The notes under the pieces were generated by a model that was not told the origin of the DNA, made no database searches, and saw only the letters and a list, made by a program, of their open reading frames with translations. DNA of 25,821 nt from Syntrophaceae bacterium UBA5761 (GTDB lineage: Bacteria > Desulfobacterota > Syntrophia > Syntrophales > UBA4778): the NCBI GenBank assembly GCA_002418885.1, contig DIEZ01000042.1, positions 1 through 25,821 of the forward strand. The letters run 5' to 3'. This document shows, piece by piece, positions 8,026 through 16,052 of the stretch (positions are counted from its first letter, which is position 1; every line of letters begins with the position of its first letter). A program made the translations under genes and the position numbers.

Positions 8026-8933
8026 CGTTTATCTCTCCGATACCGTGGTTTGGAACAGACGAAAATCGTGTCATCTTTCGTGATGCGAAATCCGTCTCTG
8101 CTCCGGTTGAAGTGCCTCTGCAGGTATACCTCAAACAGGTCGAACGCCCGCGCCACATCCCGCGGCGACAGGCCGGAGAGAAACAACGGCCACTTGAACC
8201 TGAAGTATTCCATCAGGGAGTACATATCCCCCGGCTCGAAGACGAGCGTATTCTCGTAGGTTTTCCGAATGATACCACCGAACCAGGGCTCAAGAAGTTC
8301 ATAGCCGTTTTCTGAAGAAAAACTGGTTATGAGAGCTTCGATGGGGAAAACGGCCTCTCGGTCGATCATGCCGTTTTCGACCAGCATATCCCGGGTAAAA
8401 CCGACAAGTTCTTTCAGGCTGTCGCTGTTATGCACCGTCGCAACGAGGACCGCATGTTCATCAGAAATCCTCGCTACTTCGCCGATGATATGGGGGAAAA
8501 AATAAAGCGAATAGCTGCAGATCACGGCATCGAAAGAGCGGTCCTCAAAGTCCCGGATGACGGAGGCATCCCCATGGATGAATGTCCCGTCTATTCCCGC
8601 CCGAGCACAGGTCTCCATGAAGACATCCCTGTATCCCTCCACGACGTCGATACCGATGATGCGGGCACCAGGCGATACCCTCCCCTTCAGGGCCTCGGTA
8701 AAAAAACCGAACCCGCATCCCATCTCGAGAATCCTCCGGGCATGGAAAAGGTCGAGTCCTTCAATGGCGACTTCTCTGACATCCCGTCGGTTTGTCGAAT
8801 GTTTTCTGATGATCTCAGCGGTCACCCGGTGGGAATCGATGTCGCTGAAAACGTCAATGATTTTACTGTGATAATCAACCTTCATGAAAAAATTATCCTG
8901 TAGGGCCTGGGGAATGTCAACCACGTTCAGCAT
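8022..8933 (-). CDS. class I SAM-dependent methyltransferase
   Basis: 303 residues. The SAM-binding loop is ILEMGCGFGFF (68-78), followed by IIGIDVVEGY for the ribose-binding acidic residue and DAVICSYSLYFF for motif IV, all in usual order for a small-molecule Rossmann-fold methyltransferase. The remaining C-terminal half has no family signature I recognise, so the acceptor is unknown. It has no signal peptide or membrane segment. It lies 49 bases downstream of the molybdoenzyme gene and overlaps the Nudix gene by four bases, so these three genes are probably co-transcribed. The start at 8933 has no good ribosome-binding site; Met17 at 8885, preceded by CAGGAT, would give a 287-residue protein and is a reasonable alternative. 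Confidence 0.85.
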   Translation of the reverse strand: MLNVVDIPQALQDNFFMKVDYHSKIIDVFSDIDSHRVTAEIIRKHSTNRRDVREVAIEGLDLFHARRILEMGCGFGFFTEALKGRVSPGARIIGIDVVEGYRDVFMETCARAGIDGTFIHGDASVIRDFEDRSFDAVICSYSLYFFPHIIGEVARISDEHAVLVATVHNSDSLKELVGFTRDMLVENGMIDREAVFPIEALITSFSSENGYELLEPWFGGIIRKTYENTLVFEPGDMYSLMEYFRFKWPLFLSGLSPRDVARAFDLFEVYLQRHFNRSRDGFRITKDDTIFVCSKPRYRRDKR

Positions 8934-8982
8934 CGCACAACGAAATCGAGGTAACTCGGGTTGACCAGACTCATCCCATCCG

Positions 8983-11067
8983 TCAAGCTTGCGCCTTCCG
9001 TATCCGGCAGGGCAGGTTCGTGATGTTAGGCGTGCCGAACTCCTTCCCCAGTTTCTTCATGGAGGTCAGCATGTTGAAATTGGACCTTTGCCAGTCGTAC
9101 TGGGTCTCCGGGGAAGCCTCGGGGAACCACCAACCCAGGGCGGCGCTGACCACGCGGGGGTGGATGGTGTCGGTGACGCGGGCCCTCTGTGTTATCGCGC
9201 CGTATTTCGTCTCGATGACGACCTCGTCCCCGTCTGCAATCCCATAGCGGGCAGCAGTTTCCGGGTGGATTTCCACCAGCGGGTGTGGTCTCTTCTCGCG
9301 CAGCCTCGCCACCCACCGGTACGAAGAGAGGAGATAGTAGCGGCTTTTGGCGCTGGTGACGAGCAACGGATAGTCGGGGTCGTCTTCTTCGGGAAAGCCC
9401 GTGAATTCAGGGAGCGGCTTGAGCTTGAACTTCTCGGCCGTGCTCAGGCGCAGTTCTACCTTTCCGGTGGGAGTCTGAAAGCCTTTCGCCTCGTAGGTTC
9501 GGAAGCTGTCCGGGCCTTTCAGGTATCCTTTCTCGACGAACTCACGGTACGTCAAACCCGCCGGCCGAAGGAGGTCCTCCAGAAATTCCTCGTGGTCCTC
9601 GTGCCACAGTTCCGGCGGGGAGACCCTTTTGCCGATCTCGTTCAGGATCTTCATGTCCGGCCAGCACTCTTCGGGCGGCTCGACGACCTTCGGTCTCGCG
9701 AGAATGATGCCGTGGCCGATGCCGTAATGGCCGATATCGTTCATCTCGTACTGGTGGGCCACGGGGAGAACGATGTCCGCCATGGCGGCCGTCGGCGTCA
9801 TGAATATCTCCGCGACGGCCGAAAAATCGAGACTCTTGAAGGTCTCGTAAGTCGCCCTGCTGTCGGCCCAGGCAACCATCGGGTTCGTACACATCCCATA
9901 ATACCCGCGCATGGGGTAGGGCTTGCCTTCCAGGACGGCGCGGCGGAAGAAGGACGGGGCGGCGGTCATCAGTCTCGGGATGACTCCGTAGTGGGCGCCG
10001 AGCATTTCCTTGCGCTTGTCGGGGATGAGGTCGGCGCGGACAAACTGCCCCAGCCCCATGACCTTGGGTTCCAGGGCGTTGACGTTGCCGCCGGGGACCT
10101 CGAGGTTTCCGCTGATCGCCATCAGGCAGGCGAGGGCACGGGCGGCGTCGAAAACGTTGACGTCATGCTCTATCGCGTTACCCCATTGAAGGATGGCGGG
10201 CTTAGCCTCGGCGTACATCCGGGCGGCCCGACGGACCATGTCGGCGGGAACCCAGGTTATCTCCTCTACCTTAGCGGTCGTGTACGGCTCGGCCTGCCGC
10301 ACCAAATCATCGAAGCCGTAGGTGTACTTTTCTACGAAGTCCTTGTCGTAAAGCGACTCCTCCCACATGACGCGGATGATCCCCAAGGCGAGCGCCTGGG
10401 CCGTGCCGGGACGAAGCTGCAGCCAGAGGTCGGCCCTTCGGGCAAGCTCCGTCTTGCGGGGGTCGACGACGATCATCCGGGCGCCGCTCTTTAACTGGGC
10501 TGCCACCTGGCTGTAGATATTGCCCTCCTCGTTGGTGGAGGGAAGGTTGCTGCCCCAGAAAAAGATCAGCCGGGTCGGATGGTGGAAGTCGGCGACGGGA
10601 TAGAAGCCGCAGGTGTGCAGGCCCGTGACTTCTCTTCCGGCATGGCATACGTCCTGGATGGCGACCACGTTCGGTGAGCCGAAGACGTTGGCGAGCCGGA
10701 TCAAGACGAAATGCTCCAGTCCTTTCGGCATGCCGACGCCGAAACCCACGGCCCGCGCCCCGTGCTTTTCCTTGATCTTGAGGAGGTTTTCCGCGATCTC
10801 GTCGAGCGCCTCGTCCCAGGAGATGCGCTGCCATTTGCCTTCGCCCCGCTCCCCCACCCGCCTCAAAGGGTGCTTGAGGCGGTCCGGGTGAGTCAGACGG
10901 TCCGCCGACACCCTCCCTTTGAAGCAGGTATAACCCTTGTTGAGATACCCCTCCGGGTTCCCCTTTATCTCGACGATCGTGTTGCCCCTCACTCCGACCA
11001 AGAGACCGCACCCCCCGTGGTCCATGCGGGCGCAGTGCGTTTTCATCCACCGGATATCTTCGGCCAT
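8983..11067 (-). CDS. molybdopterin oxidoreductase (DMSO reductase family), atypical Fe-S ligand set
   Basis: 694 residues from the ATG at 11067; the frame extends 12 codons upstream, but that part is the ribosome-binding site itself. The N-terminus should bind a [4Fe-4S] cluster, yet the ligand pattern is Cys12-x3-Asp16-x3-Cys20-x27-Cys48: Asp occupies the second cysteine position. The likely molybdenum ligand is Cys141 in VCHAGREVTG, the place of Sec/Cys in formate dehydrogenases. Further family landmarks are IFFWGSNLPSTNEEGN, MIVVDPRKTELARRAD, MADIVLPVAHQYE and, in the C-terminal molydopterin-binding domain, HPLVEIHPETAARYGI and ADGDEVVIET. No Tat signal is present, so it is cytosolic, and no Fe-S or membrane subunit adjoins it. 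The class covers formate, acetylene, thiosulfate and many unknown substrates, so substrate is not assigned. It leads the minus-strand run. Confidence 0.9.
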   Translation of the reverse strand: MAEDIRWMKTHCARMDHGGCGLLVGVRGNTIVEIKGNPEGYLNKGYTCFKGRVSADRLTHPDRLKHPLRRVGERGEGKWQRISWDEALDEIAENLLKIKEKHGARAVGFGVGMPKGLEHFVLIRLANVFGSPNVVAIQDVCHAGREVTGLHTCGFYPVADFHHPTRLIFFWGSNLPSTNEEGNIYSQVAAQLKSGARMIVVDPRKTELARRADLWLQLRPGTAQALALGIIRVMWEESLYDKDFVEKYTYGFDDLVRQAEPYTTAKVEEITWVPADMVRRAARMYAEAKPAILQWGNAIEHDVNVFDAARALACLMAISGNLEVPGGNVNALEPKVMGLGQFVRADLIPDKRKEMLGAHYGVIPRLMTAAPSFFRRAVLEGKPYPMRGYYGMCTNPMVAWADSRATYETFKSLDFSAVAEIFMTPTAAMADIVLPVAHQYEMNDIGHYGIGHGIILARPKVVEPPEECWPDMKILNEIGKRVSPPELWHEDHEEFLEDLLRPAGLTYREFVEKGYLKGPDSFRTYEAKGFQTPTGKVELRLSTAEKFKLKPLPEFTGFPEEDDPDYPLLVTSAKSRYYLLSSYRWVARLREKRPHPLVEIHPETAARYGIADGDEVVIETKYGAITQRARVTDTIHPRVVSAALGWWFPEASPETQYDWQRSNFNMLTSMKKLGKEFGTPNITNLPCRIRKAQA

Positions 11068-11076
11068 TTCTGTTTT

Positions 11077-11084
11077 ACCTCCCC
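11077..11084 (-). promoter_or_regulatory. ribosome-binding site fixing the molybdoenzyme start
   Basis: GGGGAGGT on the minus strand, nine bases before the ATG at 11067. It lies inside the longer open frame that begins at 11103, which shows that the first 12 codons of that frame are not translated from the upstream ATG. Confidence 0.75.
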
Positions 11085-11111
11085 AAGGATAGCTAACCGC
11101 CAAGTTAATTG

Positions 11112-11140
11112 AGCGTAACAGACGACGAATTTTATGTCAA
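11112..11140 (-). promoter_or_regulatory. sigma70-like promoter for the molybdoenzyme gene
   Basis: On the minus strand, TTGACA (11140-11135) and TACGCT (11117-11112) are 17 bases apart. The -35 is perfect; the -10 matches at three positions. It lies about 45 bases upstream of the ATG, a usual leader length. It is back to back with the plus-strand promoter at 11174. Confidence 0.5.
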
Positions 11141-11173
11141 TTCGGCAAGGAAAAACATCAGCCCAGTTCCTCC

Positions 11174-11204
11174 TTGACAAACAATTGCCGGCTCCATATA
11201 TACT
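11174..11204 (+). promoter_or_regulatory. sigma70-like promoter for the UPF0173 hydrolase gene
   Basis: TTGACA (11174-11179) is followed after 17 bases by TATATA (11197-11202), overlapped by TATACT (11199-11204) at 19 bases. Transcription would start near 11210, leaving a leader of about 85 bases. In that leader, TCGAT/ATCGA arms pair across a four-base loop (11219-11232), and a second overlapping hairpin can form at 11231-11253, so the two exclude each other in part. Whether this has regulatory meaning cannot be told. Confidence 0.6.
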
Positions 11205-11296
11205 CAGTCAAGCAAAAATCGATGTTTATCGACCTCGAACGGCTCGATGAGTCGGTCCGTCTTTGAAAAAACCGAACAACCGAGGAGATAGGAGAA

Positions 11297-12004
11297 ATGG
11301 CAAATTCTATCACGTGGTTGAGTCATGCGTTCTTTCAGGTCGAAACGTCAGGGGGCAAACTTATCTTCATCGACCCGTGGATAACGGGTAATCCCCTATG
11401 TCCCATAAAGATAGCGAACATCACAAGGGCCGACTTAGTACTGGTGACTCACGACCACTTCGACCACGCTTCCGATGCTGCCGACATTTCCAAGAAGACA
11501 GGCGCCATCGTCGTAGGATGCCCGGAAACAGTGGGTAAATTAAAGGCAGGCCGGGCCCTGCCCGAGGGTCAAGTGATATTCGGAGGCTTCGGGATGAATA
11601 TCGGGGGCACGGCTCAAGTGGACGGGATTTCGGTCACCATGACCCAGGCGCTCCATTCTTCCGAGACGGGCGTTTCCACCGGTTACATAGTCAGGCTGGA
11701 AGATGGGACGACCATCTACCACGCCGGCGACACAGGGATATTCGAGGGCATGAGGCTTTTCGGGGAACTGTACGGTATCGACATCGCCCTCCTTCCCATC
11801 GGCAGCTGTTTTACCATGGACCCATTCCAGGCCGCCCATGCCGTGAAAATCATCAAACCCAAAAAAGTCATCCCCATGCACTACATGACCTTCCCGATAC
11901 TCGAGCAAGATGCCTCCCGTTTTGTGAACCTCGTAAAAGAGAAGGCCCCGGAAGTAGAGGTTATCGTCCTCAATCCGGGCGAAAAACACTCTTGGGGGAG
12001 GTAG
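11297..12004 (+). CDS. UPF0173-type metal-dependent hydrolase (metallo-beta-lactamase fold)
   Basis: 235 residues, the full length of the UPF0173 (YtkL-like) family. Metal ligands are visible: His10, the signature THDHFDH with His52, His54, Asp56 and His57, the Asp of HAGDTG, and the late His in VIPMHYMTFP. Substrate segments FIDPWITGNP and PIGSCFTMDP are characteristic. It should be a cytosolic enzyme with two metal ions; no physiological substrate is firmly known for the family. The ATG follows GAGGAGATAGGAGAA, a good ribosome-binding site. It has its own promoter and diverges from the molybdoenzyme gene, so it is probably a single-gene unit between metabolic and glycan regions. Confidence 0.92.
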   Translation: MANSITWLSHAFFQVETSGGKLIFIDPWITGNPLCPIKIANITRADLVLVTHDHFDHASDAADISKKTGAIVVGCPETVGKLKAGRALPEGQVIFGGFGMNIGGTAQVDGISVTMTQALHSSETGVSTGYIVRLEDGTTIYHAGDTGIFEGMRLFGELYGIDIALLPIGSCFTMDPFQAAHAVKIIKPKKVIPMHYMTFPILEQDASRFVNLVKEKAPEVEVIVLNPGEKHSWGR

Positions 12005-12280
12005 AATGAAACTCCTTGTGCGTCCTGCTCTATCCCCTCGCCTGCATGGTTTTGTATAGGTCAAGGGCCTTTCGGGCACTTTTCGTCGTGTCTCCGCGAC
12101 GCGCGACGGGCACAGACAGGTTTCCTTCTTTATAGCGATGCTTCGTTGACGGCATCACTTCGTCGTCGCGATTCTGCGTCCGAGAAGACTCTGTACCAAT
12201 AGACATCTCATCTGTGCTAAAGGAAAGCGATATCAGCCTTCTGACCACCCTGTGGCGACTTAATATCAGCGTGAACAGAC
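12005..12280. other. 276-base gap before the glycan cluster
   Basis: This gap separates the UPF0173 gene from the first glycosyltransferase gene. A 17-codon reading frame (12006-12059, plus) starts just behind the stop with the strong purine stretch GGGGGAGG, but shows no recognisable product. A TTGACG at about 12146 has no matching -10 at normal spacing. The last bases hold a tandem GTGAACAG (12271-12278 and 12281-12288), the second copy forming the start of the glycosyltransferase gene. No convincing terminator, RNA gene or promoter was found, although the cluster downstream must be expressed from here or from readthrough. Confidence 0.5.
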
Positions 12281-13441
12281 GTGAACAGTAAAATCAAAAG
12301 ACTGGCCGTTGTCATACCTAAATACGGACTGACGGGGGGGGCAGAGAATTTCTGCGCCCGCCTGTCCGAACACATCGCGCAGAACGACGACTATGAAATA
12401 CACGTCCTGGCGAATCGCCGGCAGAGTACATCGCCGAACGTATGTTTCCACGGCGTCCCGATCGTCAGGTTCCCAAGATATTTGATAACGATCAGCTTCG
12501 CGTTCTTTGCCCGCCGCCTGCTAAAAAATATGAACTATGACCTGATCCATACCCATGACAGGATATTCGAGGCGGACCTCTACACCATGCACGGGATACC
12601 GCATCGCCTGTGGGTGAAAGAAGTGCGAAAGAAAAGACACATGAGCCTTTTCGACCTGGGGACTCAATGGGTCGAAAAGAAACTAGTTACCGGCGGCAGT
12701 TGCAGGTTTTTCCATGCCGTGTCAAACCTCACGAAGGAAAAATTTCTGCAGGAGTACCCGACGGTCGACCCGAATAGGGTCCGCGTGATCCACCCCGGAA
12801 TAGACGCGCAGGGGTTTTCCGGTCTCGACAGGATTGCATGCCGGAGGGAAATAAGGGAACGCTTCGGGATGGAACCGCGTGACAGGGTCGTCATGTTTGC
12901 CTCTATGAACATCGATATACGCGGCCTCGACCGCCTGGTCGAAGGACTGGCGAGGGTAAGGCCGGCCGGCCGGAACGATTTCGAGGTCAAACTACTCGTC
13001 GCGGGGAAAGGGAACGTGAACAGGTACCGCTCCTTGGCCCGGAAGCTCGGAATCGAGGAAAACGTCGTCTTCGCCGGGGTCGCCGACAGGGAAACCCTCG
13101 ACAAGATGTACCTTGCAGCCGATATGTTCTCGATCTTATCTCAGTTCGACACCTTCAGTATGGCGACCCTCGAGGCCATGGCGGCGTCGCTGCCGGTGAT
13201 GATAAGCGGCAACGTAGGCGCAAAAGACCTGGTGAAAGAAGGCGTCAACGGTTTCATCGTTGAAGACGTGGACGACGCGGAACAAATCGCCGACAAGATC
13301 GAAAAGATGTTGGACGACCCCCTCCATGCGCGCATGGCGGAAGCGGCATCCAGGACCGCACGCGCACGCACATGGGAAGATACTGCCGGAAAAATAGAAG
13401 AGATGTACGAAGAGATATTGAAGCGTAGGCGGTGTTCTTGA
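12281..13441 (+). CDS. GT4-family glycosyltransferase
   Basis: 386 residues with GT-B layout. The N-terminal domain opens with LAVVIPKYGLTGGAENF, where the Gly-Gly-Ala-Glu loop is typical of GT4 enzymes, and contains YDLIHTHDRIFEADLY. The C-terminal domain holds RVRVIHPGID, the sugar-nucleotide segment DTFSMATLEAMAASLPV (the EX7E motif with its first Glu changed to Asp) and GVNGFIVEDVDD. Such retaining enzymes transfer sugars from nucleotide donors during LPS core, O-antigen or capsule synthesis at the cytoplasmic face. The start is GTG with a weak ribosome-binding site; no better one is in frame. It opens the glycan cluster, 12 bases before the GT2 gene. Donor and acceptor sugars are unknown. 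Confidence 0.88.
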   Translation: MNSKIKRLAVVIPKYGLTGGAENFCARLSEHIAQNDDYEIHVLANRRQSTSPNVCFHGVPIVRFPRYLITISFAFFARRLLKNMNYDLIHTHDRIFEADLYTMHGIPHRLWVKEVRKKRHMSLFDLGTQWVEKKLVTGGSCRFFHAVSNLTKEKFLQEYPTVDPNRVRVIHPGIDAQGFSGLDRIACRREIRERFGMEPRDRVVMFASMNIDIRGLDRLVEGLARVRPAGRNDFEVKLLVAGKGNVNRYRSLARKLGIEENVVFAGVADRETLDKMYLAADMFSILSQFDTFSMATLEAMAASLPVMISGNVGAKDLVKEGVNGFIVEDVDDAEQIADKIEKMLDDPLHARMAEAASRTARARTWEDTAGKIEEMYEEILKRRRCS

Positions 13442-13453
13442 GAGGACCACGAG

Positions 13454-14344
13454 ATGGACAATCAGGTTGAAATATCCGTTGTCATAGTGTCTTACAACTC
13501 GTGCGGCGTGGTCGGTACCTGTATCGACTCCGTCATCGACATCGACGACGCGAAAAAAGAAGTTTTCGTGGTCGACAATGCTTCCACAGACGGAAGCACC
13601 GGATACATCAGCAAGAAATATCCTTCTGTCAATCTTATCGCGAATGAGAAGAACATGGGTTTTGCGGCGGCCGTTAACCTTGCCCTGGAATCCTGTAAAG
13701 GCGGGTACCTCTTCCTGCTCCACCCGGACGCAGAATTCCTCCCCTCTTCCTTTCGGCCGTTGATTTCTTTCATGGACGCCCGGCCGCACGTCGGGCTCGC
13801 AGGGCTAAAGATATTCAACCCCGACGGCACGGGGCAGGAGTCCTTTTCTTCGGAATACCCCGGTCAAAAGTACGCGAAGGGCGAGCTTTTGGGATTGAAC
13901 GGTTCCCTCGCCTGGGTCCTCAGCGCCGGGATGGTCGTCCGCGCCGATGTCATGAGGCAGGTTGGCGGCTTCGACGAGGACTTTTTTATCCACGGTGGAG
14001 ACTGGGATCTCTGCCTCAGGGTTCGTAAGGCCGGGTACGGTATCGGCCTCATCGAGGCCGCAACCCTTGTCCATATCGGCGGACAGGGCGAACGGCAAGT
14101 CCTAACCGCCGATTCATGGAAAAGAAGGCTCGTCGCCGAGTACGCCTTTTACGGAAAGCACTACCGGCCGGAGACGGTCGAGAAGATAACCAGGAGCTAC
14201 CTGATGGAGGCGGGACGGCAGATTTTGAAGTTAAGGTTGTTTGCCCCGTTCTATCGCGACAGAAAAGATTCCGCGGAAAAATACGCGCGCTGTCAGGCCA
14301 TCCGCCACGTGCTCAAAAACGACATCTTGAAAAAGGACACCTGA
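13454..14344 (+). CDS. GT2-family glycosyltransferase (rhamnosyltransferase-like)
   Basis: 296 residues with GT-A fold. Motifs run in the order of the WbbL/rhamnosyltransferase group: ISVVIVSYNS (7-16), VVDNASTDGS, ANEKNMGFAAAVNLAL, then LLHPDAEF in place of the usual NPD, and GGFDEDFFIHGGDWDLCLR, which supplies the catalytic acid region. Enzymes of this group invert and add a sugar to a lipid-linked or LPS acceptor. Asp in HPDAEF keeps the metal-binding position while the Asn is His, a minor change. The ATG has AGAGGA eight bases upstream, and the gene follows GT4 by 12 bases, so they should be co-transcribed. There is no membrane segment. The specific sugar is not predictable. Confidence 0.88.
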   Translation: MDNQVEISVVIVSYNSCGVVGTCIDSVIDIDDAKKEVFVVDNASTDGSTGYISKKYPSVNLIANEKNMGFAAAVNLALESCKGGYLFLLHPDAEFLPSSFRPLISFMDARPHVGLAGLKIFNPDGTGQESFSSEYPGQKYAKGELLGLNGSLAWVLSAGMVVRADVMRQVGGFDEDFFIHGGDWDLCLRVRKAGYGIGLIEAATLVHIGGQGERQVLTADSWKRRLVAEYAFYGKHYRPETVEKITRSYLMEAGRQILKLRLFAPFYRDRKDSAEKYARCQAIRHVLKNDILKKDT

Positions 14345-14388
14345 TTAGAGTAATTTCATCGAACCCGCTTTTTGAAAGTTGATAGGCA

Positions 14389-15210
14389 ATGAAAAACTTC
14401 CTCCTCAAGATACTGCCGAGAAACCGGCACTTGTACACCTTTTGCAAAAGTTACGTGGAAAGGCACGACGGAGACTGCAACGGCGACATGATGACCAACG
14501 GCGAACTCCGCACCATCGAGCATTTCCTGCCGAGGTGTACCGTGGTGTTCGACGTAGGCGCACACACGGGAGAGTGGGCGAATCTCGCCCTGACGATCAA
14601 TCCGAACCTGACCGTCCACTGTTTCGAACCGTGTAGAGAAAGTTTCGAGAAGCTCACCGCGAGGCCGCCTTCGGACCGCGTCATCCTGAATAATTTCGGC
14701 CTGAGCTCCGCCCGGGGCGAAAAGCCCCTCTTCATCTACCCCGACGCGCCGGGGTTGAATTCCCTCTACCAAAGACGGGGACTGGAAGAAGGGTGGGGAC
14801 TGGGGTCGGCAGGACAGACCGAAACGATCAAGCTGGACACCCTTGAGCATTACTGCTCTGAGCGGGGCATACCGCAGGTCGACTTCCTGAAAGTAGACGT
14901 AGAGGGACACGAGATGGAAGTCTTCAAAGGGGGCGCCTCCCTGTTCCGGGAAAACCGTATACAGGTCGTCCAATTCGAGTATGGAGGGTGCAACATCGAT
15001 TCCAGAGTCCTGCTGAAGGACATCTTCGAGTTCTTCGAGGGAACGGCTTACCGCTTCTACAAGATAATGCCCGACACCTTAAGGCCGGTAGAGCGGTACG
15101 ACCAGCGGCTGGAAAACTTCAAATACCAAAACTGGCTGATCGTCCAAATGAAATCCGCTTTTTGGAACCCTCTTCAGGCCTTCGTCAGCTCGAAGATCCC
15201 ACAGCCGTAG
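14389..15210 (+). CDS. FkbM-family SAM-dependent methyltransferase
   Basis: 273 residues. The SAM site is VVFDVGAHTGEWANLAL (52-68), followed by VHCFEPCRESFEKL and, late in the fold, VDFLKVDVEGHEMEVFKGG, a hallmark of FkbM methyltransferases. Those enzymes O-methylate hydroxyl groups on polyketides and on sugars; in glycan clusters they are usually thought to methylate a sugar, sometimes capping a chain. The gene sits 44 bases after the GT2 gene with the same direction, and its 3' end overlaps the convergent DUF268 gene by 37 bases (15174-15210). The ATG has only a weak ribosome-binding site (GATAGG). Assignment to sugar methylation rests on the neighbourhood. Confidence 0.9.
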   Translation: MKNFLLKILPRNRHLYTFCKSYVERHDGDCNGDMMTNGELRTIEHFLPRCTVVFDVGAHTGEWANLALTINPNLTVHCFEPCRESFEKLTARPPSDRVILNNFGLSSARGEKPLFIYPDAPGLNSLYQRRGLEEGWGLGSAGQTETIKLDTLEHYCSERGIPQVDFLKVDVEGHEMEVFKGGASLFRENRIQVVQFEYGGCNIDSRVLLKDIFEFFEGTAYRFYKIMPDTLRPVERYDQRLENFKYQNWLIVQMKSAFWNPLQAFVSSKIPQP

Positions 15211-15935
15211 TGACAGTTGAAATTCTTCCCGACGGCATCTGCCGATGACAGGTCCGCGTCCCGGACAAGGTCTCCCTCGTCATCGACGTACGAGAACGAA
15301 TCGACCCTGTATCTTCCCTCCATCAAACATAGAAGATACCTCAAGGAAAAGACCCTGTGGGCGTTGAATTCGATCCTCTGCGGTCCTATGGGCGCCGAAA
15401 AATAGAACTTTCCGCCTTTGCGGAGCATCGTGTGGATGTTTTTCCACCCTTTCAGATGCCCTTCATAATCCACCCTGTCGCCGTACCTGCCCAGGCCGAG
15501 ATGCTCCAGGACGTGCAGACAAGAGACCGAATCGCAGTAGTCGGGTAAATCAAAACCTTCCTCCATCAAGTCGAGGCGCCTGAACCGTATATTCTCGAAA
15601 AGAGACCTCTGACCGCGGATATCGAAGACCTCGACCTCTCTGAACGACGCCACATGGGCGACAAAGTTCATGCTCGACCCGACATCCACATGCCTTTCCG
15701 GCTTGTTGTTGAAAATCATCGAAGCGACCAACAAATCCTGATGAAAATAATGGCCCGACGCCTCGCCGCTCTCTTTACACCTATCTTCCAGGCAGGGATA
15801 AAATTCACCGAAGGGAAAATCCTCCCTCGATTCCCTTGCCTGCCTCTTGATTTCATGGTAGGTTTTCAGAAAAAAAGGCATTTCTTTCAGAAAAGCTAAA
15901 AGAGGCGTGCCTTTGACGGTGATCCTGAACCGCAT
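15174..15935 (-). CDS. DUF268-family protein, methyltransferase-like
   Basis: 253 residues from the ATG at 15935, which has CGGAGAAG upstream; the open frame continues far upstream across the neighbouring glycosyltransferase gene, but that part is antisense shadow. The segments HVDVGSSMNFVAHVASF, EVFDIRGQ, DYCDSVSCLHVLEHLGLGR and GGKFYFSAPIGPQRIEFNAHR identify DUF268 and keep the order of a Rossmann methyltransferase: glycine loop, acidic residue after beta 2, and motif IV. Catalytic activity is unproven for the family as far as I know. It is the only minus-strand gene inside the glycan cluster, convergent with FkbM and divergent from the next gene, so it has its own transcription. A role in glycan modification is inferred from position. 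Confidence 0.8.
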   Translation of the reverse strand: MRFRITVKGTPLLAFLKEMPFFLKTYHEIKRQARESREDFPFGEFYPCLEDRCKESGEASGHYFHQDLLVASMIFNNKPERHVDVGSSMNFVAHVASFREVEVFDIRGQRSLFENIRFRRLDLMEEGFDLPDYCDSVSCLHVLEHLGLGRYGDRVDYEGHLKGWKNIHTMLRKGGKFYFSAPIGPQRIEFNAHRVFSLRYLLCLMEGRYRVDSFSYVDDEGDLVRDADLSSADAVGKNFNCHYGCGIFELTKA

Positions 15936-16052
15936 GGGTACTTCTCCGACTGAAGGACTCGCGACGGAATCTATCATATTTGAGCGCAAGCGGTCTAATG
16001 GATTCAACCCGCGCCGAAACCGGGGTCCACTCCGCATGCTGTATGTATATCT

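Noticed and set aside
6973..8259. 428-codon plus-strand frame over the Nudix and methyltransferase genes
   Set aside because: Antisense to two genes with clear motifs and a coupled overlap; no domain signature or ribosome-binding site.
8989..10494. 501-codon plus-strand frame antisense to the molybdoenzyme gene
   Set aside because: It is the shadow of a GC-rich gene with firm family motifs on the minus strand; the translation has no domain signature.
12030..12248. 72-codon minus-strand reading frame in the gap before the glycan cluster
   Set aside because: No ribosome-binding site, no recognisable product, composition unlike the real genes nearby, and it overlaps nothing that needs it.
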